Of a DNA stretch of 64,000 nt, positions 18,247 through 27,655 are shown one piece after another. The notes under the pieces are model-generated. The model was not told the DNA's origin. It was given only the letters and a program-made list of their open reading frames with translations, and ran no database searches. The stretch's first letter is position 1. Each line of letters begins with the position of its first letter. A program made the translations under genes and the position numbers. Source of the stretch: Paenibacillus pinihumi DSM 23905 = JCM 16419 (GTDB taxonomy: Bacteria > Bacillota > Bacilli > Paenibacillales > Paenibacillaceae); contig NZ_KE383869.1 of NCBI RefSeq assembly GCF_000422505.1, positions 62,001-126,000 on the forward strand, in the 5' to 3' direction.

Positions 18247-19731
18247 TTACGCCCCCTTAAGTGCAAGTTCGAGTATTTTTTCCTGCGTTGCCGATTCCCG
18301 GTCCAAGGAACCTTTTATTTCCCCTTCATGCATGACAATAATGCGGTCACTCATGCCGAGAATCTCCGGCATCTCGGAGCTGATCATAATAATCGCCACC
18401 CCTTGCCGGGCCAATTTGGACATCAGCGTGTAGATTTCCTTTTTTGCACCTACATCAATGCCTCGCGTAGGCTCATCCAAAATCAGAACCCGCGGATGGG
18501 TAGCCAGCCATTTGGCAATGACGATTTTTTGCTGATTCCCGCCGCTCAGATTGCCTGCTCTCTGGTCTCTATGCGGCGTTTTGATGCTCAGCTTATTGAT
18601 ATATTCATCCGCCAGCTGATCCTCAGCCGTTCCGGATAAGACGCCTATGCGAGTCAGCTGCTGCAAGGCAGACAATGAGATGTTTTTTTTGACGCTCAGT
18701 CCAAGAACCAGTCCTTGCTGCTTGCGGTCCTCCGGCACTAAACCGATGCCATGCTCGATAGCCTGGCTAGGCGACGTAATGTGCACTTCCCTGCCTTCTA
18801 TGAAAATCTGGCCGCTGCTGCGTTTATCAATCCCCATAACGGCGCGCATCACTTCGGTACGGCCGGCTCCTACCAGTCCTGCAAATCCGACAATTTCGCC
18901 TTTTCGAACCGAAAAGCTGATGTTCTTCAACTTGCCCGGCACATGCAATCCTTTGACCGCAAGAACTTCATCCGCAATAGCGGACGGCGCTTTCTCAAAT
19001 ATGTTCTCGAGCTTTCTGCCGACCATTAATTGAATGATCCGGTCTTCTGTGACCTCGCCTTTTTCAAGACAGCCGACATAGGCGCCATCCCTCAAAATGT
19101 GAACCCTGTCGGAGATCATCTGGACTTCTTTCATTTTGTGGGAGACAAAGACAATCGAAACGCCGTCTCTTTTCAGCTTCTCTATGATTTCAAATAACCG
19201 CTCGGCCTCCCGGTCTGTCAGAGAAGAGGTTGGCTCATCCAATATAATGAGCTTGGATTGAATGGACAGCGCTTTTGCGAATTCAACCATCTGTCTTTGT
19301 GAGACGGACAGCTCACGAACTGGCGTATTCGGGGGGCAATTCAGCCCCACCTCATTCATATAGCGGAGCGCTTCCTTTCTCGTGCCGTGCTTGTCGAATA
19401 AACCGAATTTTCCTTTTTCCCGTCCTGCAAATATATTTTCCGCCACGCTAAGATTCGGCAATAAATTCAGCTCTTGGAACATGACACTGATACCGAGCTT
19501 TTGAGAATGCAGGGGTGATTCAATCTCAACACGCCGGCCGTCAAATTGAATGGTGCCTGCATCCTTCCGGTAGACTCCGGCCAATATTTTAATCAGCGTT
19601 GACTTTCCCGCGCCGTTCTCTCCCATGAGAGACACGACTTCTCCTTTTCTTACATCAAACTGTACATCCTGCAAGGCCTTTACACCCGGGAACGCTTTCA
19701 TGATTCCATCCAATCGCAGAAGCTCGCTCAT
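18247..19731 (-). CDS. Sugar ABC transporter ATPase with two nucleotide-binding domains (RbsA-like)
   Basis: 494 residues from the ATG at 19731 (AGGTGAG just upstream); the open frame to 20040 has no family match and overlaps the promoter region. Domain 1 has Walker A GENGAGKST near residue 40, signature LSVSQRQ and Walker B LIILDEPTSSL. Domain 2 has a degenerate Walker A region (GLVGAGRTE), as usual for the second half of RbsA proteins, signature LSGGNQQK and LILDEPTRGIDVG. First gene of the importer operon. Confidence 0.94.
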   Translation of the reverse strand: MSELLRLDGIMKAFPGVKALQDVQFDVRKGEVVSLMGENGAGKSTLIKILAGVYRKDAGTIQFDGRRVEIESPLHSQKLGISVMFQELNLLPNLSVAENIFAGREKGKFGLFDKHGTRKEALRYMNEVGLNCPPNTPVRELSVSQRQMVEFAKALSIQSKLIILDEPTSSLTDREAERLFEIIEKLKRDGVSIVFVSHKMKEVQMISDRVHILRDGAYVGCLEKGEVTEDRIIQLMVGRKLENIFEKAPSAIADEVLAVKGLHVPGKLKNISFSVRKGEIVGFAGLVGAGRTEVMRAVMGIDKRSSGQIFIEGREVHITSPSQAIEHGIGLVPEDRKQQGLVLGLSVKKNISLSALQQLTRIGVLSGTAEDQLADEYINKLSIKTPHRDQRAGNLSGGNQQKIVIAKWLATHPRVLILDEPTRGIDVGAKKEIYTLMSKLARQGVAIIMISSEMPEILGMSDRIIVMHEGEIKGSLDRESATQEKILELALKGA

Positions 19732-20021
19732 GTTCTCACCTGCCTGATTATTATTGATTTGATTACAATTGATCTTACCCGGGTTCAACCGGGATCTGAA
19801 TGGGTTAATTTTTATAATCCTTAGATAATTTAAGTAGACGTGCAGCACGATATAAGTTGAACGGACGAATATCCAGCAGACCGCCGTATGAAAGTTGAGA
19901 TAACGGTGCTTCGATGAATACAAACACAGGATTAAATGATGTGTATAGAAACACACGATGTACACGTGTTGTACACAACAAACCTTTATACTTGGCTTAC
20001 AAACAACCTTGGAGGTAAGAC
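19732..20021. other. Divergent promoter region of sugar operon and secreted protein
   Basis: AT-rich region between the RbsA-like gene and the plus-strand secreted protein. It includes a half-copy of the intergenic repeat (TATAAGTTGAACGG at 19851-19864) and short palindromic ACACGATGTACACGTGTTGT stretches near 19950-19978. These last may be operator sequence for one of the divergent genes. I did not fix individual promoters. Confidence 0.35.
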
Positions 20022-20492
20022 ATGATGAAAAAAAGCGCATTTGTACTAAGTTTGGTTATTGCAGTTACTGCCCTGAGCGGACAAGTCCTCGCTGCTCCCA
20101 AGACAGTGGCAGGTGTGGCACAGCAGGCTAAAACGGTTGAAGTAAAGCAGAACAATCCTTATGAGGTTGCGGGCATCGACAGCGCTGCAGAGCTCTCCAA
20201 ATTTTTTAGCAAGTTGCAAAAGGAAGTAAAAGCAAAAAATAAAGCGGCTGTAGCTGATCTGGTATCCTATCCGCTGCGTGTGAATAGTAATGGGAAAAGT
20301 GTGGAGATCAAAAATAAGAAGCAGTTTATCGCGAAGTACAATCAAATCATGACCGAAAAAGTGAAGAAAAAGCTGCTTGCCCAGAAGGAAGACAAGCTGT
20401 TCGTGAATTATAAGGGCGTTATGGTCGGCGACGGGGAAATTTGGATTGGCCAAGTCGATGAGAAGATTGCTGTTATTGCGGTGAATAAGTGA
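20022..20492 (+). CDS. Secreted protein of unknown function, SnoaL/NTF2-like length
   Basis: 156 residues. GGAGGT at 20011-20016 serves the ATG at 20022 or 20025. A clear signal peptide (MKKSAFVLSLVIAVTALSGQVLA, cleaved about residue 25) precedes a lysine-rich mature part with ELSKFFSKLQKEVKAKNKAA and NKKQFIAKYNQIM. The layout of short helices then an IWIGQVDEKIAVIAV strand resembles small NTF2-like secreted proteins, but I do not recognise a named family. Divergent from the sugar importer. Confidence 0.7.
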   Translation: MMKKSAFVLSLVIAVTALSGQVLAAPKTVAGVAQQAKTVEVKQNNPYEVAGIDSAAELSKFFSKLQKEVKAKNKAAVADLVSYPLRVNSNGKSVEIKNKKQFIAKYNQIMTEKVKKKLLAQKEDKLFVNYKGVMVGDGEIWIGQVDEKIAVIAVNK

Positions 20493-20558
20493 GGATCACG
20501 CCGAAAAGGCTGCCAACTGGACGGTGTTGATCAAAAGCAAGATGTGAAAATAGAGTAA

Positions 20559-20598
20559 GGGCCAAAGAACATTTTTAATTGTTCTTTGGCCCTTTTTT
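20559..20598 (+). terminator. Strong terminator after the secreted protein gene
   Basis: A perfect 12-bp stem (20559-20570 with 20581-20592) and six T. Confidence 0.92.
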
Positions 20599-20774
20599 AC
20601 AAGCTGGCACTGGTGTAAGCCGCAGTAAGCTTCTTTTTTCACGAATCGCCGCCTGGCTTCGCCAGGAATTAGCCTTCTGTGAACGTTTAAATTTTGCGGG
20701 TGGAGTTGTCAACTTTAAGTATTATTTGTATTATAATAAGTAATACAAATAAGATTGGGTGGTGAAACACGATT

Positions 20775-21164
20775 ATGCTTATTTCATTGCAGTTAGACAG
20801 CGAAATTCCGCTGTATGAACAGTTGCGCAACCAAATCGTGATCGGAATTGCGACCGGCGAGCTGGCCGCACAGGAGAAGCTTCCGACTGTCCGCCAGCTT
20901 GCTGAGGATCTGGGCATCAACACGATGACGGTAAATAAGGCTTATTCACTGCTCAAGCAGGAGGGCTACATCGTCATTGATCGGCGCCATGGAGCCAAAG
21001 TAAGTCCGCGGCTGCAAGACAGCCCGGAGCCGTCTCCGGAGCTGGAGGAGCAGCTTCAACTGATCATCGCGCAAGCTACAATTCAAGGGATGGATCAGTC
21101 CCGGTTTCAAACACTGTGCGCGCAGATTTTTTCCAAAATGACTTACCGGCCTGCCCATACTTAA
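20775..21164 (+). CDS. GntR-family regulator, short YhcF/YtrA type
   Basis: 129 residues. LQLDSEIPLYEQLRNQIVIGI and LPTVRQLAEDLGINTMTVNKAYSLL form the GntR winged helix (residues 5-70); the tail is only ~50 residues, as in the YtrA subfamily, which controls adjacent membrane or ABC genes. It starts an operon with the membrane protein 19 bp downstream, which is its likely target. The GGGTGGTG ribosome binding site fits. Confidence 0.9.
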   Translation: MLISLQLDSEIPLYEQLRNQIVIGIATGELAAQEKLPTVRQLAEDLGINTMTVNKAYSLLKQEGYIVIDRRHGAKVSPRLQDSPEPSPELEEQLQLIIAQATIQGMDQSRFQTLCAQIFSKMTYRPAHT

Positions 21165-21183
21165 TAGAAATGAGTTGATTCCG

Positions 21184-22563
21184 ATGCTGACCACAGTAAT
21201 TTTGTCATTTGTCGTGCTCCTCTTTTTCACTGTTGTGCCTGTGAACTACAGGGGCCAGACCCGATATAAGAACGGCATGCTGTTCGCCGTTACATTGCCG
21301 CCCCATGCGATGGAAGATGAGCAGCTCAAGGACGTTCAGGCGGAGTTCGGCAAGCGTTTTAAACGGATGTTATGGTGGATGGCTGCAGCTCTTGTCCCGG
21401 TGCTTCTGCTCTATAATTGGATTGGCTATCAGGTGATATATCTTATTCTATGGGCTCTCGGCTTTAATGCTGCCGCCAACATTTGGTTCCGGCAAGGGTT
21501 CCGGGCTACGCTGGCTTTAAAACGGGAAAACGAATGGTTCGTTGGCGAAAAGCGCGTCATCCAGAGCGACCTGCGCGCAGCGTATTTGAAAAATCAGCGC
21601 TCCGCCCCGTTAGGGTTGTTCGCGATCCCGCTGGCAATGGCTGCCGGCCTGGTATGGTGGGGGATGCACGAGCAGGAGCTGCTGGTGATCGGGATCGGAA
21701 GTTTGATCGTTACGCTGCTGATCTTGCTCCTGACGATTGGAATGCGCAGGATGAAGGCCAAAGTGTACAGCTCAAGCAGCGAGGTGAACGTTGGCTTGAA
21801 TCAGGCCCGGCGCAGGTATCTCTCGTACTTATGGCTAGCTTTGGCGATTTTGGGGAACATTCATTTCCTGCTTATCAGTTTATTCTTAGTGAGCGGCAGC
21901 GAGTCCGTCTTCAGTATTTGGCTGGGGATTATTTTCGTGTTCGGCCTGGTTCCGGCAACTCTGGTACTGTACGTATATTATAAAATCGCCCATCTGGAGC
22001 AGGAGACATTGGAGCTGGACAGCAAAACGGTCTACACGGACGATGACGAATACTGGAGCAACGGAATCACCTATCACAACCCTGACGATAAAACGGTGTT
22101 CGTCCCGAAACGGGTCGGAATAGGGACAACGGTGAATACGGCTACTACAGCCGGGAAATGGTTCATATGGGGAACTGTCCCGCTGGTTGCTGTGATTGTC
22201 ATCGGGGTATCGTTCCTGTTGATCAGCTCCGAGCTGAATACGCCAGTGCTAACCGTAACGCCAGAGCGCAAAGTCGAGATCAATTACCCCATGTACTCCT
22301 TTGATTTCAATGTGGACGACATCGAGCAAATATCGCTGGTGGATAACATACCTTCCGGGGTGAAAACCAACGGGGAGGGGACCAGCAAGGTTGCCCGCGG
22401 CCACTTCAAGCTGAAGGAGCTGGGCAAAGCAAGAATGTATATTTTTAAAAGCCCGCCTTATATTCAGATTCAGTTAAAGGATTCGTATGTATTTTATAAT
22501 GAGCAGGAGCCCGAACAGACGAAGCGGGTGTTTGAGCAGTTGCGGAAGGAAGTTGAGGGGTAG
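21184..22563 (+). CDS. Polytopic membrane protein, DUF1648/DUF5808-like
   Basis: About 459 residues. Multiple membrane helices (LTTVILSFVVLLFFTVVP at the N-terminus, more near 65-100, 145-185, 210-265, and 325-345) and a soluble C-terminal part with PH-like strands (SFDFNVDDIEQISLVD). The pairing of a YtrA-type GntR regulator with such a protein is common in Bacillota and is thought to relate to cell-envelope stress. A TTG at 21175 is an alternative start. Function unproven. Confidence 0.75.
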   Translation: MLTTVILSFVVLLFFTVVPVNYRGQTRYKNGMLFAVTLPPHAMEDEQLKDVQAEFGKRFKRMLWWMAAALVPVLLLYNWIGYQVIYLILWALGFNAAANIWFRQGFRATLALKRENEWFVGEKRVIQSDLRAAYLKNQRSAPLGLFAIPLAMAAGLVWWGMHEQELLVIGIGSLIVTLLILLLTIGMRRMKAKVYSSSSEVNVGLNQARRRYLSYLWLALAILGNIHFLLISLFLVSGSESVFSIWLGIIFVFGLVPATLVLYVYYKIAHLEQETLELDSKTVYTDDDEYWSNGITYHNPDDKTVFVPKRVGIGTTVNTATTAGKWFIWGTVPLVAVIVIGVSFLLISSELNTPVLTVTPERKVEINYPMYSFDFNVDDIEQISLVDNIPSGVKTNGEGTSKVARGHFKLKELGKARMYIFKSPPYIQIQLKDSYVFYNEQEPEQTKRVFEQLRKEVEG

Positions 22564-22663
22564 TTCCTTGATTTTGCGCGTCATATGACATTATGACACT
22601 GGCGGAGTTGACATCAAGAGCCGTAGAATACGTCTACTACTTGCAAAGGATGTGGGCTCTTTG

Positions 22664-23251
22664 ATGGCCAGAACCGTCGTCAGCTTTATTCAAAACGGCT
22701 ATTTCCTGCTACTTACTTTTGTCACCGGATTGTTCTACTTCAGCTTTTATCTGGTCGCTCTTACATTGGGTTTGACCCTTTCGTTTACCGTCGCGGGCGT
22801 TCCTCTCCTTACTCACGTTTTGCGGACGACGACCGCCTTCCTGCAATTTGAACGGATACAGACCAAGATCTATACGGACATTACCACCGAGCCGTGCGTT
22901 AAATCCGCCAACCCCGAAGTGTCCAACTGGCTTCAAGCCAAAAAAGAGCTGCTGAATCGACGTAACTGGACCGCGATTGGCTGGCTGCTGCTGAAATTTC
23001 CGGTAGGGATTTTAAGTCTGATCAGTGCGGCCTTGCTCTATGCGGCGCCGCTTGCATTGATTGCGGTCCCGTTCCTTTATCCGTTTATCAGCCTTTCCTT
23101 TATGGGTACGCCGGTAGATACGATTGCCAAAGCCATGATGGTGTCAGCCGCAGGGGTCATACTGATGCTGGTGAGCTACAGGCTCGCGGACCGCTTGGCG
23201 CGCTTGATAGGCGGATACACGCGTCTGATGATCAAGCATGTGAACCGGTAG
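22664..23251 (+). CDS. Sensor-domain membrane protein
   Basis: About 195 residues with four membrane helices in two hairpins; the long loop contains FERIQTKIYTDI. This matches the putative sensor domain that elsewhere is fused to the N-terminus of two-component kinases. Here it is separate and lies 110 bp before a kinase gene, so it may act as its membrane partner. Starts at GTG 22652, TTG 22661 or ATG 22664 are possible; AAAGGA at 22645-22650 fits the latter two. Confidence 0.75.
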   Translation: MARTVVSFIQNGYFLLLTFVTGLFYFSFYLVALTLGLTLSFTVAGVPLLTHVLRTTTAFLQFERIQTKIYTDITTEPCVKSANPEVSNWLQAKKELLNRRNWTAIGWLLLKFPVGILSLISAALLYAAPLALIAVPFLYPFISLSFMGTPVDTIAKAMMVSAAGVILMLVSYRLADRLARLIGGYTRLMIKHVNR

Positions 23252-23361
23252 ACACCCCATGCCCGGCTTTGCCTCGCAGGTATCGCCTATTGGTGGTTTA
23301 CTCTATAGCAGTTTACTCAATACTAGTTACGTAATGTCATACTTAAGGTTTTTAGGGGTTG

Positions 23362-25167
23362 ATGGTATTGTTCGATATGGTCAAGCAATGGTACTGGTAC
23401 GACTGGCTCATGTTCATAATCCGCCTGATATGCAGCATTTCTCTCCTGTTTACGACTATCGGGCTGCAAGAATATTTCACACTGCCGGTTTGGGTCCTTG
23501 TGTTGTGGCAGCTGATTGCATTTTCCGTTCCATGGCTTTGCTTGCAGCTCCATTATAAATACTACCTGCTTACCGAAATCGTGATCTCGGGCGGGTTGTG
23601 CTTGTATTTGGCTTCATTTTTTCCGCAAGCCTATTTCTCATTCCTGCTGTATGCCTTTTTCATTGCTGCCCACAGCGCAAAAAGGGCCTATCTCTGGTCA
23701 GCGCCAGTATCCATATTGCTCATGCCCGCCATGATCAGGCTGCTTACAGAGCAGAGCGAATACTGGGTCATGGCCGTCCACATCGGGATGGCGTATGTCT
23801 TCGGATTCTCCTTTCATCTGTTCGCGCTCAATCATCGCCAAGGCGAAATTATCCGCGAGCAAAACGCGGTGCTGGAGCAGTACCTGTCCCAAATCGAGCG
23901 CATCACGCTTGCCGAAGAACGGAACCGGCTGTCCAAGGAGCTTCATGATACCGTCGGTCATGCCTATACTTCGCTCATTATGGGATTGGAAATGTTACGT
24001 CCTGAGCTGGCAACGGATACAGGAACGGAAAGGCTTGATTCCCTTTTGAACCTGGCCCGTCAAAATATAGAGGAGGTCAGAGGCTACGTGCATCAAATCG
24101 AATCGCCGCATGAGGCGCTCCCGCTGCTTCAGTCTTTGAGAAAGCTGGCGGAGGAGTTTCAGGAGCATGCCAAGGTGACGGTTCGTTTCCATGCCTACGG
24201 GGAGGAATACCCTGTAACAAAGCAAGCGAAGACAGCGCTGTACCGCTGCCTGCAAGAATCGTTGACGAATGCCGTGCGTCATGGACACTCGACAGAGATT
24301 AAAGTTTCCGTGCAATTTGAGCCTCAGCAGACAAGGCTGGAAATTCAAGATAACGGCCGCGGGATGGATCATGGGCGGGAGGGCTTTGGCCTAAGCGCCA
24401 TGAAGGAGCGGGCGATGAATTTGCAAGGCCATGTGGCCGTCTATACGGAGCCGGGAGAAGGCACACTCGTTACCTGTACGCTGCCAAGGCAAACAGAGCT
24501 TAAGGATGAAGTCATCCGCCTGCTGGTCGTCGATGACCAGCCCTTTATCCGTGATAGCCTGCGGACTCTGCTGGAGGAGCAGCACGATTTGCAGGTTGTC
24601 GGGACGGCAGAGGATGGGGAGCAAGCGATTGAGCTGTGCAGGCAGGTTCAGCCGCAGCTGGTGCTTATGGATTTGGACATGCCAAATGTGGATGGAATCT
24701 CCGCGTCCCGTACGATAAAAGAAACGTGGCCTCACATCCGTATTCTGATCCTCACCACGTTCGAGGATACCAGGCAGGCTCTGGAGGCGATGCGAAGCGG
24801 GGCGGATGGATACTTGTTGAAATCCATGCAGCCGTTAGAGCTTGCTGAAACGATACGCACCGTCTACCGCGGGGGTACGCTGATCGACCAGGGCATGTCG
24901 CATAAATTGTTTGCCCAGTTGGAAGCGGACAATAGCGGGGATGATCCTTCGCTAATCAAAGCGTCATCGGCCTATGAGTTAACACCGCGGGAGCTTGAAA
25001 TTTTACAGTTCGTGTCCAAAGGGCTGCGATATAAAAGCATTGCCTCCAAATTGTATTTATCCGATGGCACGGTTCGAAATTATGCGTCATCGGCTTATAT
25101 GAAGCTTGGGGTCCGCAACCGGGAGGAAGCGGTGTTAAAAGCCAGGGAGGCCGGGCTTCTGGAATAA
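23362..25167 (+). CDS. Histidine kinase fused in frame to NarL-type response regulator
   Basis: About 601 residues. Five or six N-terminal membrane helices, a HisKA_3 motif (RNRLSKELHDTVGHAY, phospho-His about residue 198), a HATPase_c N-box ESLTNAVRHGHS near 310, then after the kinase end (TLPRQTELKDE) a complete receiver domain (LLVVDDQPFIRDSL, Asp in LVLMDLDMPNVDG) and a LuxR HTH (ELTPRELEILQFVSKG). LiaS/DesK-like kinases and their regulators are normally two genes. Here there is no stop between them and the usual regulator start codon position reads GTC. The fusion is seen directly; its effect is not known. Confidence 0.85.
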   Translation: MVLFDMVKQWYWYDWLMFIIRLICSISLLFTTIGLQEYFTLPVWVLVLWQLIAFSVPWLCLQLHYKYYLLTEIVISGGLCLYLASFFPQAYFSFLLYAFFIAAHSAKRAYLWSAPVSILLMPAMIRLLTEQSEYWVMAVHIGMAYVFGFSFHLFALNHRQGEIIREQNAVLEQYLSQIERITLAEERNRLSKELHDTVGHAYTSLIMGLEMLRPELATDTGTERLDSLLNLARQNIEEVRGYVHQIESPHEALPLLQSLRKLAEEFQEHAKVTVRFHAYGEEYPVTKQAKTALYRCLQESLTNAVRHGHSTEIKVSVQFEPQQTRLEIQDNGRGMDHGREGFGLSAMKERAMNLQGHVAVYTEPGEGTLVTCTLPRQTELKDEVIRLLVVDDQPFIRDSLRTLLEEQHDLQVVGTAEDGEQAIELCRQVQPQLVLMDLDMPNVDGISASRTIKETWPHIRILILTTFEDTRQALEAMRSGADGYLLKSMQPLELAETIRTVYRGGTLIDQGMSHKLFAQLEADNSGDDPSLIKASSAYELTPRELEILQFVSKGLRYKSIASKLYLSDGTVRNYASSAYMKLGVRNREEAVLKAREAGLLE

Positions 25168-25186
25168 CCTCCTAGTTATTTATCAT

Positions 25187-25253
25187 AATGGCGGATGCCG
25201 ATTTCCGAAGTGATTCTGCTTCGTATAATCGGACACCCGCCATTTGTATTTTT
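25187..25253. terminator. Terminator between convergent kinase and serine hydrolase genes
   Basis: AATGGCGG...CCGATT pairs with AATCGG...CCGCCATT with a small internal bulge; T-rich on both sides. Confidence 0.75.
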
Positions 25254-25279
25254 AAAGGCTGTTTTTTACTTTTTCAGAA

Positions 25280-27286
25280 TTATGGTTTGAGTTCTTGACG
25301 AATTGGCAATGTGTAGTAATCAAATGCCAGATCCAATAAGGCACTCGCTTCCTGGCGCTTCAGCAGCTGCTTGGACCGGAAGTTGAGGGAGCCGTCCGTA
25401 TTGATCTTGGTATCCGGGTCCATGATGCCTTGGGATACAAGGGTTGTGACCGCTTCGACTGCCCAGGCGTCCGTTTCGCCACTCAATGGAACCTTGGCTC
25501 CAGGCTCAGCTTGCCTCAGGTTTTGGATCATTACGGCCGCCATCTGTCTGGTGACAGGAGAATCAGGCTGATAATCAGGCAATCCGGACATCATCTGCTT
25601 CTTATTCGGTTCAACCGTATAAGGCATGGTATGCCAGCCATGGGCACGCAGCAGCAATTCCGAGAATTCATCTTGCGTCATCGTTCCTTCCGGATCGAAG
25701 AGGGTGGCCGACTTTCCGTTCATGACCTTCAAAGCATGAAGATTATCAATATAGGACGCATACTTGCTGTCCGCCGGTACATCAGTGAATGGCGCATTCA
25801 TATCTACTTTTTGTGCATAACCAACGTAGTGCGGAAGCTGCATGTAATAGAAATAGGTGATTTGGCCGGCTGCATTTTTTTGAAAGGCTACTTTATTGCC
25901 GGATTCATCCTCAAAAAGTAAAGGGTGGATCATTTTCAGCGTACTCTTGCCCAGATCTCCTGTCTCCATTACTAATTTTCCGTCTGAATAGGAAACATGG
26001 GTCCTTATGGAACCAAGACGCGTGTTCTGGTACAATCCCGCGTAGTCCTTGGACTCCTGCTCACTGATTGCCGAGTAGGCTGGTTGCGGAGCCTCTGCTG
26101 TTCTCGGATAATAATGATTCATAAATGCCTCATACACGTCGAGACTCATCATGGAGTCGTTATTGTAGGACATGTAGAACGCTGTATTTTTCTCTGGCAG
26201 AATAACAATCAGGGAAGAATGTCCGGTCACATTTCCCCCTTTGAGAACCACATGGTGGCCATTCATCTTCTCTTTGAAGTAGCCTTCAAACCCGATGGTT
26301 GTGACAGGGAACTCTTTATCAGGGAACACCTGGTAGGTGTGCATTTGCCCGATGCTCTTGGGACTTAAGATTTCTTTGCCTTCATACGTCCCTTTGTTGA
26401 GATGCATCATAAGGTATTTCACCATGTCATCTGCGGTTGAGACCATGCCGCCGCTAGGCCGATCGGTTGGTTTGAATCCCTCCAGGGCGATCAGCTCGCC
26501 TTTTGGCCCATAGTGGGCAGCCATTCTGCTGAGCAGTTCGGGGGTAAACCGCACATTCGTCGAGTTCATGCCTAACGGCTTGAAAATATTTTCCTCCATA
26601 TACTGGGCGAATGACATGTCCGTTACTTCCCCAACTGCGTACCCCGCCAGTGTGAACCCAAAATTATCGTAGGTGTACGCTTCCCCCGGAGGCCTGACAA
26701 CAGTCGGCATATTCGATTCGACAGAGTCCTTCATCGGGAAATATTGATTCACATATTCCGGTTTTGATTCCGAGAGGACATCCGGCTTGTCAAAGCCGCT
26801 TGTATACGTAAGCAGATCATACATCGTCAGTTTTTTCCCGGTTGTATTCGGAACCTTCAACCCTCCCAAATACTCCTGGATATCGTGATGCAAATCAATC
26901 TTTCCCTTATCGACCAGTTGCATAGCTGCCAATGCCGTGAACTGCTTCGTCACAGAACCAATTTGGAAAACGGTGCTGCTGTCTACCGGAATTTTCTTTT
27001 CCTTGTCGGCATATCCGTAACCCTTGTTCAACAGCACCTTCCCATTCGATACCACCGCAAAATTAGAACCTACCGTATTAAACTTCTTCATCGCGTCCGC
27101 AAAGATGCCATCTGCAAAGGTCTCCAGTTCCTTGGCATCCCGCGGCCCCTCCAGACTGGCTTCCTCAGATGCAATTGGTGCGGGGGCTTGCGGGGCATTG
27201 GGTGCGCCTCCGGGTCCCGTACAAGCGGTAGTGACGGTAGCAGTTAATAGTAGAACTGCGAGATTCGTGCGAATCCATTTCTTCAT
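25280..27286 (-). CDS. Serine hydrolase (class C beta-lactamase/DD-peptidase fold) with C-terminal SLH-type region
   Basis: 668 residues. Lipoprotein-like signal (LLLTATVTTAC, Cys22), then a beta-lactamase-family catalytic domain of ~330 residues with SVTK (Ser111 nucleophile, Lys114) and a YDN motif in AYTYDNFGFTLAGY near 210. A middle domain follows, then SLH-like repeats from ~505 (FTDVPADSKYASYIDNLHAL, and a later EAVTTLVSQGIMDPDT), which normally bind secondary cell-wall polymer. Likely surface-anchored D-amino-peptidase, esterase or peptidoglycan enzyme; beta-lactam resistance should not be assumed. Confidence 0.87.
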   Translation of the reverse strand: MKKWIRTNLAVLLLTATVTTACTGPGGAPNAPQAPAPIASEEASLEGPRDAKELETFADGIFADAMKKFNTVGSNFAVVSNGKVLLNKGYGYADKEKKIPVDSSTVFQIGSVTKQFTALAAMQLVDKGKIDLHHDIQEYLGGLKVPNTTGKKLTMYDLLTYTSGFDKPDVLSESKPEYVNQYFPMKDSVESNMPTVVRPPGEAYTYDNFGFTLAGYAVGEVTDMSFAQYMEENIFKPLGMNSTNVRFTPELLSRMAAHYGPKGELIALEGFKPTDRPSGGMVSTADDMVKYLMMHLNKGTYEGKEILSPKSIGQMHTYQVFPDKEFPVTTIGFEGYFKEKMNGHHVVLKGGNVTGHSSLIVILPEKNTAFYMSYNNDSMMSLDVYEAFMNHYYPRTAEAPQPAYSAISEQESKDYAGLYQNTRLGSIRTHVSYSDGKLVMETGDLGKSTLKMIHPLLFEDESGNKVAFQKNAAGQITYFYYMQLPHYVGYAQKVDMNAPFTDVPADSKYASYIDNLHALKVMNGKSATLFDPEGTMTQDEFSELLLRAHGWHTMPYTVEPNKKQMMSGLPDYQPDSPVTRQMAAVMIQNLRQAEPGAKVPLSGETDAWAVEAVTTLVSQGIMDPDTKINTDGSLNFRSKQLLKRQEASALLDLAFDYYTLPIRQELKP

Positions 27287-27511
27287 GATGATGTCTCCTT
27301 AAGCATTAGATTTGCCTCTTAACAATCGGCTGAGCCCAGTATGGCAAAGGAGTTGTCACGCCAACAAGTTGCATTTCGTCACCCATGATATTCAGCCATT
27401 ATAAAAGCGTCATGTGACAATTCGGCACTAGGTTTATTGACAAGGGAGGCATTAAGATACAGCTGTAAGATTGTGGGGAAGTAGAATTGAAATATAGCTT
27501 GGGAAATAGAA

Positions 27512-27544
27512 AAGGTAGGCTTTCATATGATGAAAGCCTACCTT
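27512..27544. terminator. Terminator downstream of XRE gene
   Basis: A perfect 14-bp stem (27512-27525 with 27531-27544), 5-nt loop; the T-rich tail on the minus strand suits the XRE gene 110 bp away. Confidence 0.8.
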
Positions 27545-27655
27545 ATTTTGCTTTTACGTAAATATTGATAGATGTGTGAGTTAATGAAGGTCGGTTGCTA
27601 GTAAACATATTAGGTCAAGGGTAAACCGGGGGTTGCTTGCAAATCTTGTTTATGA

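Noticed and set aside
25280-27286. Beta-lactamase resistance gene
   Set aside because: The fold is shared by many serine hydrolases; the SLH-type tail and lipoprotein signal point to a cell-surface enzyme.
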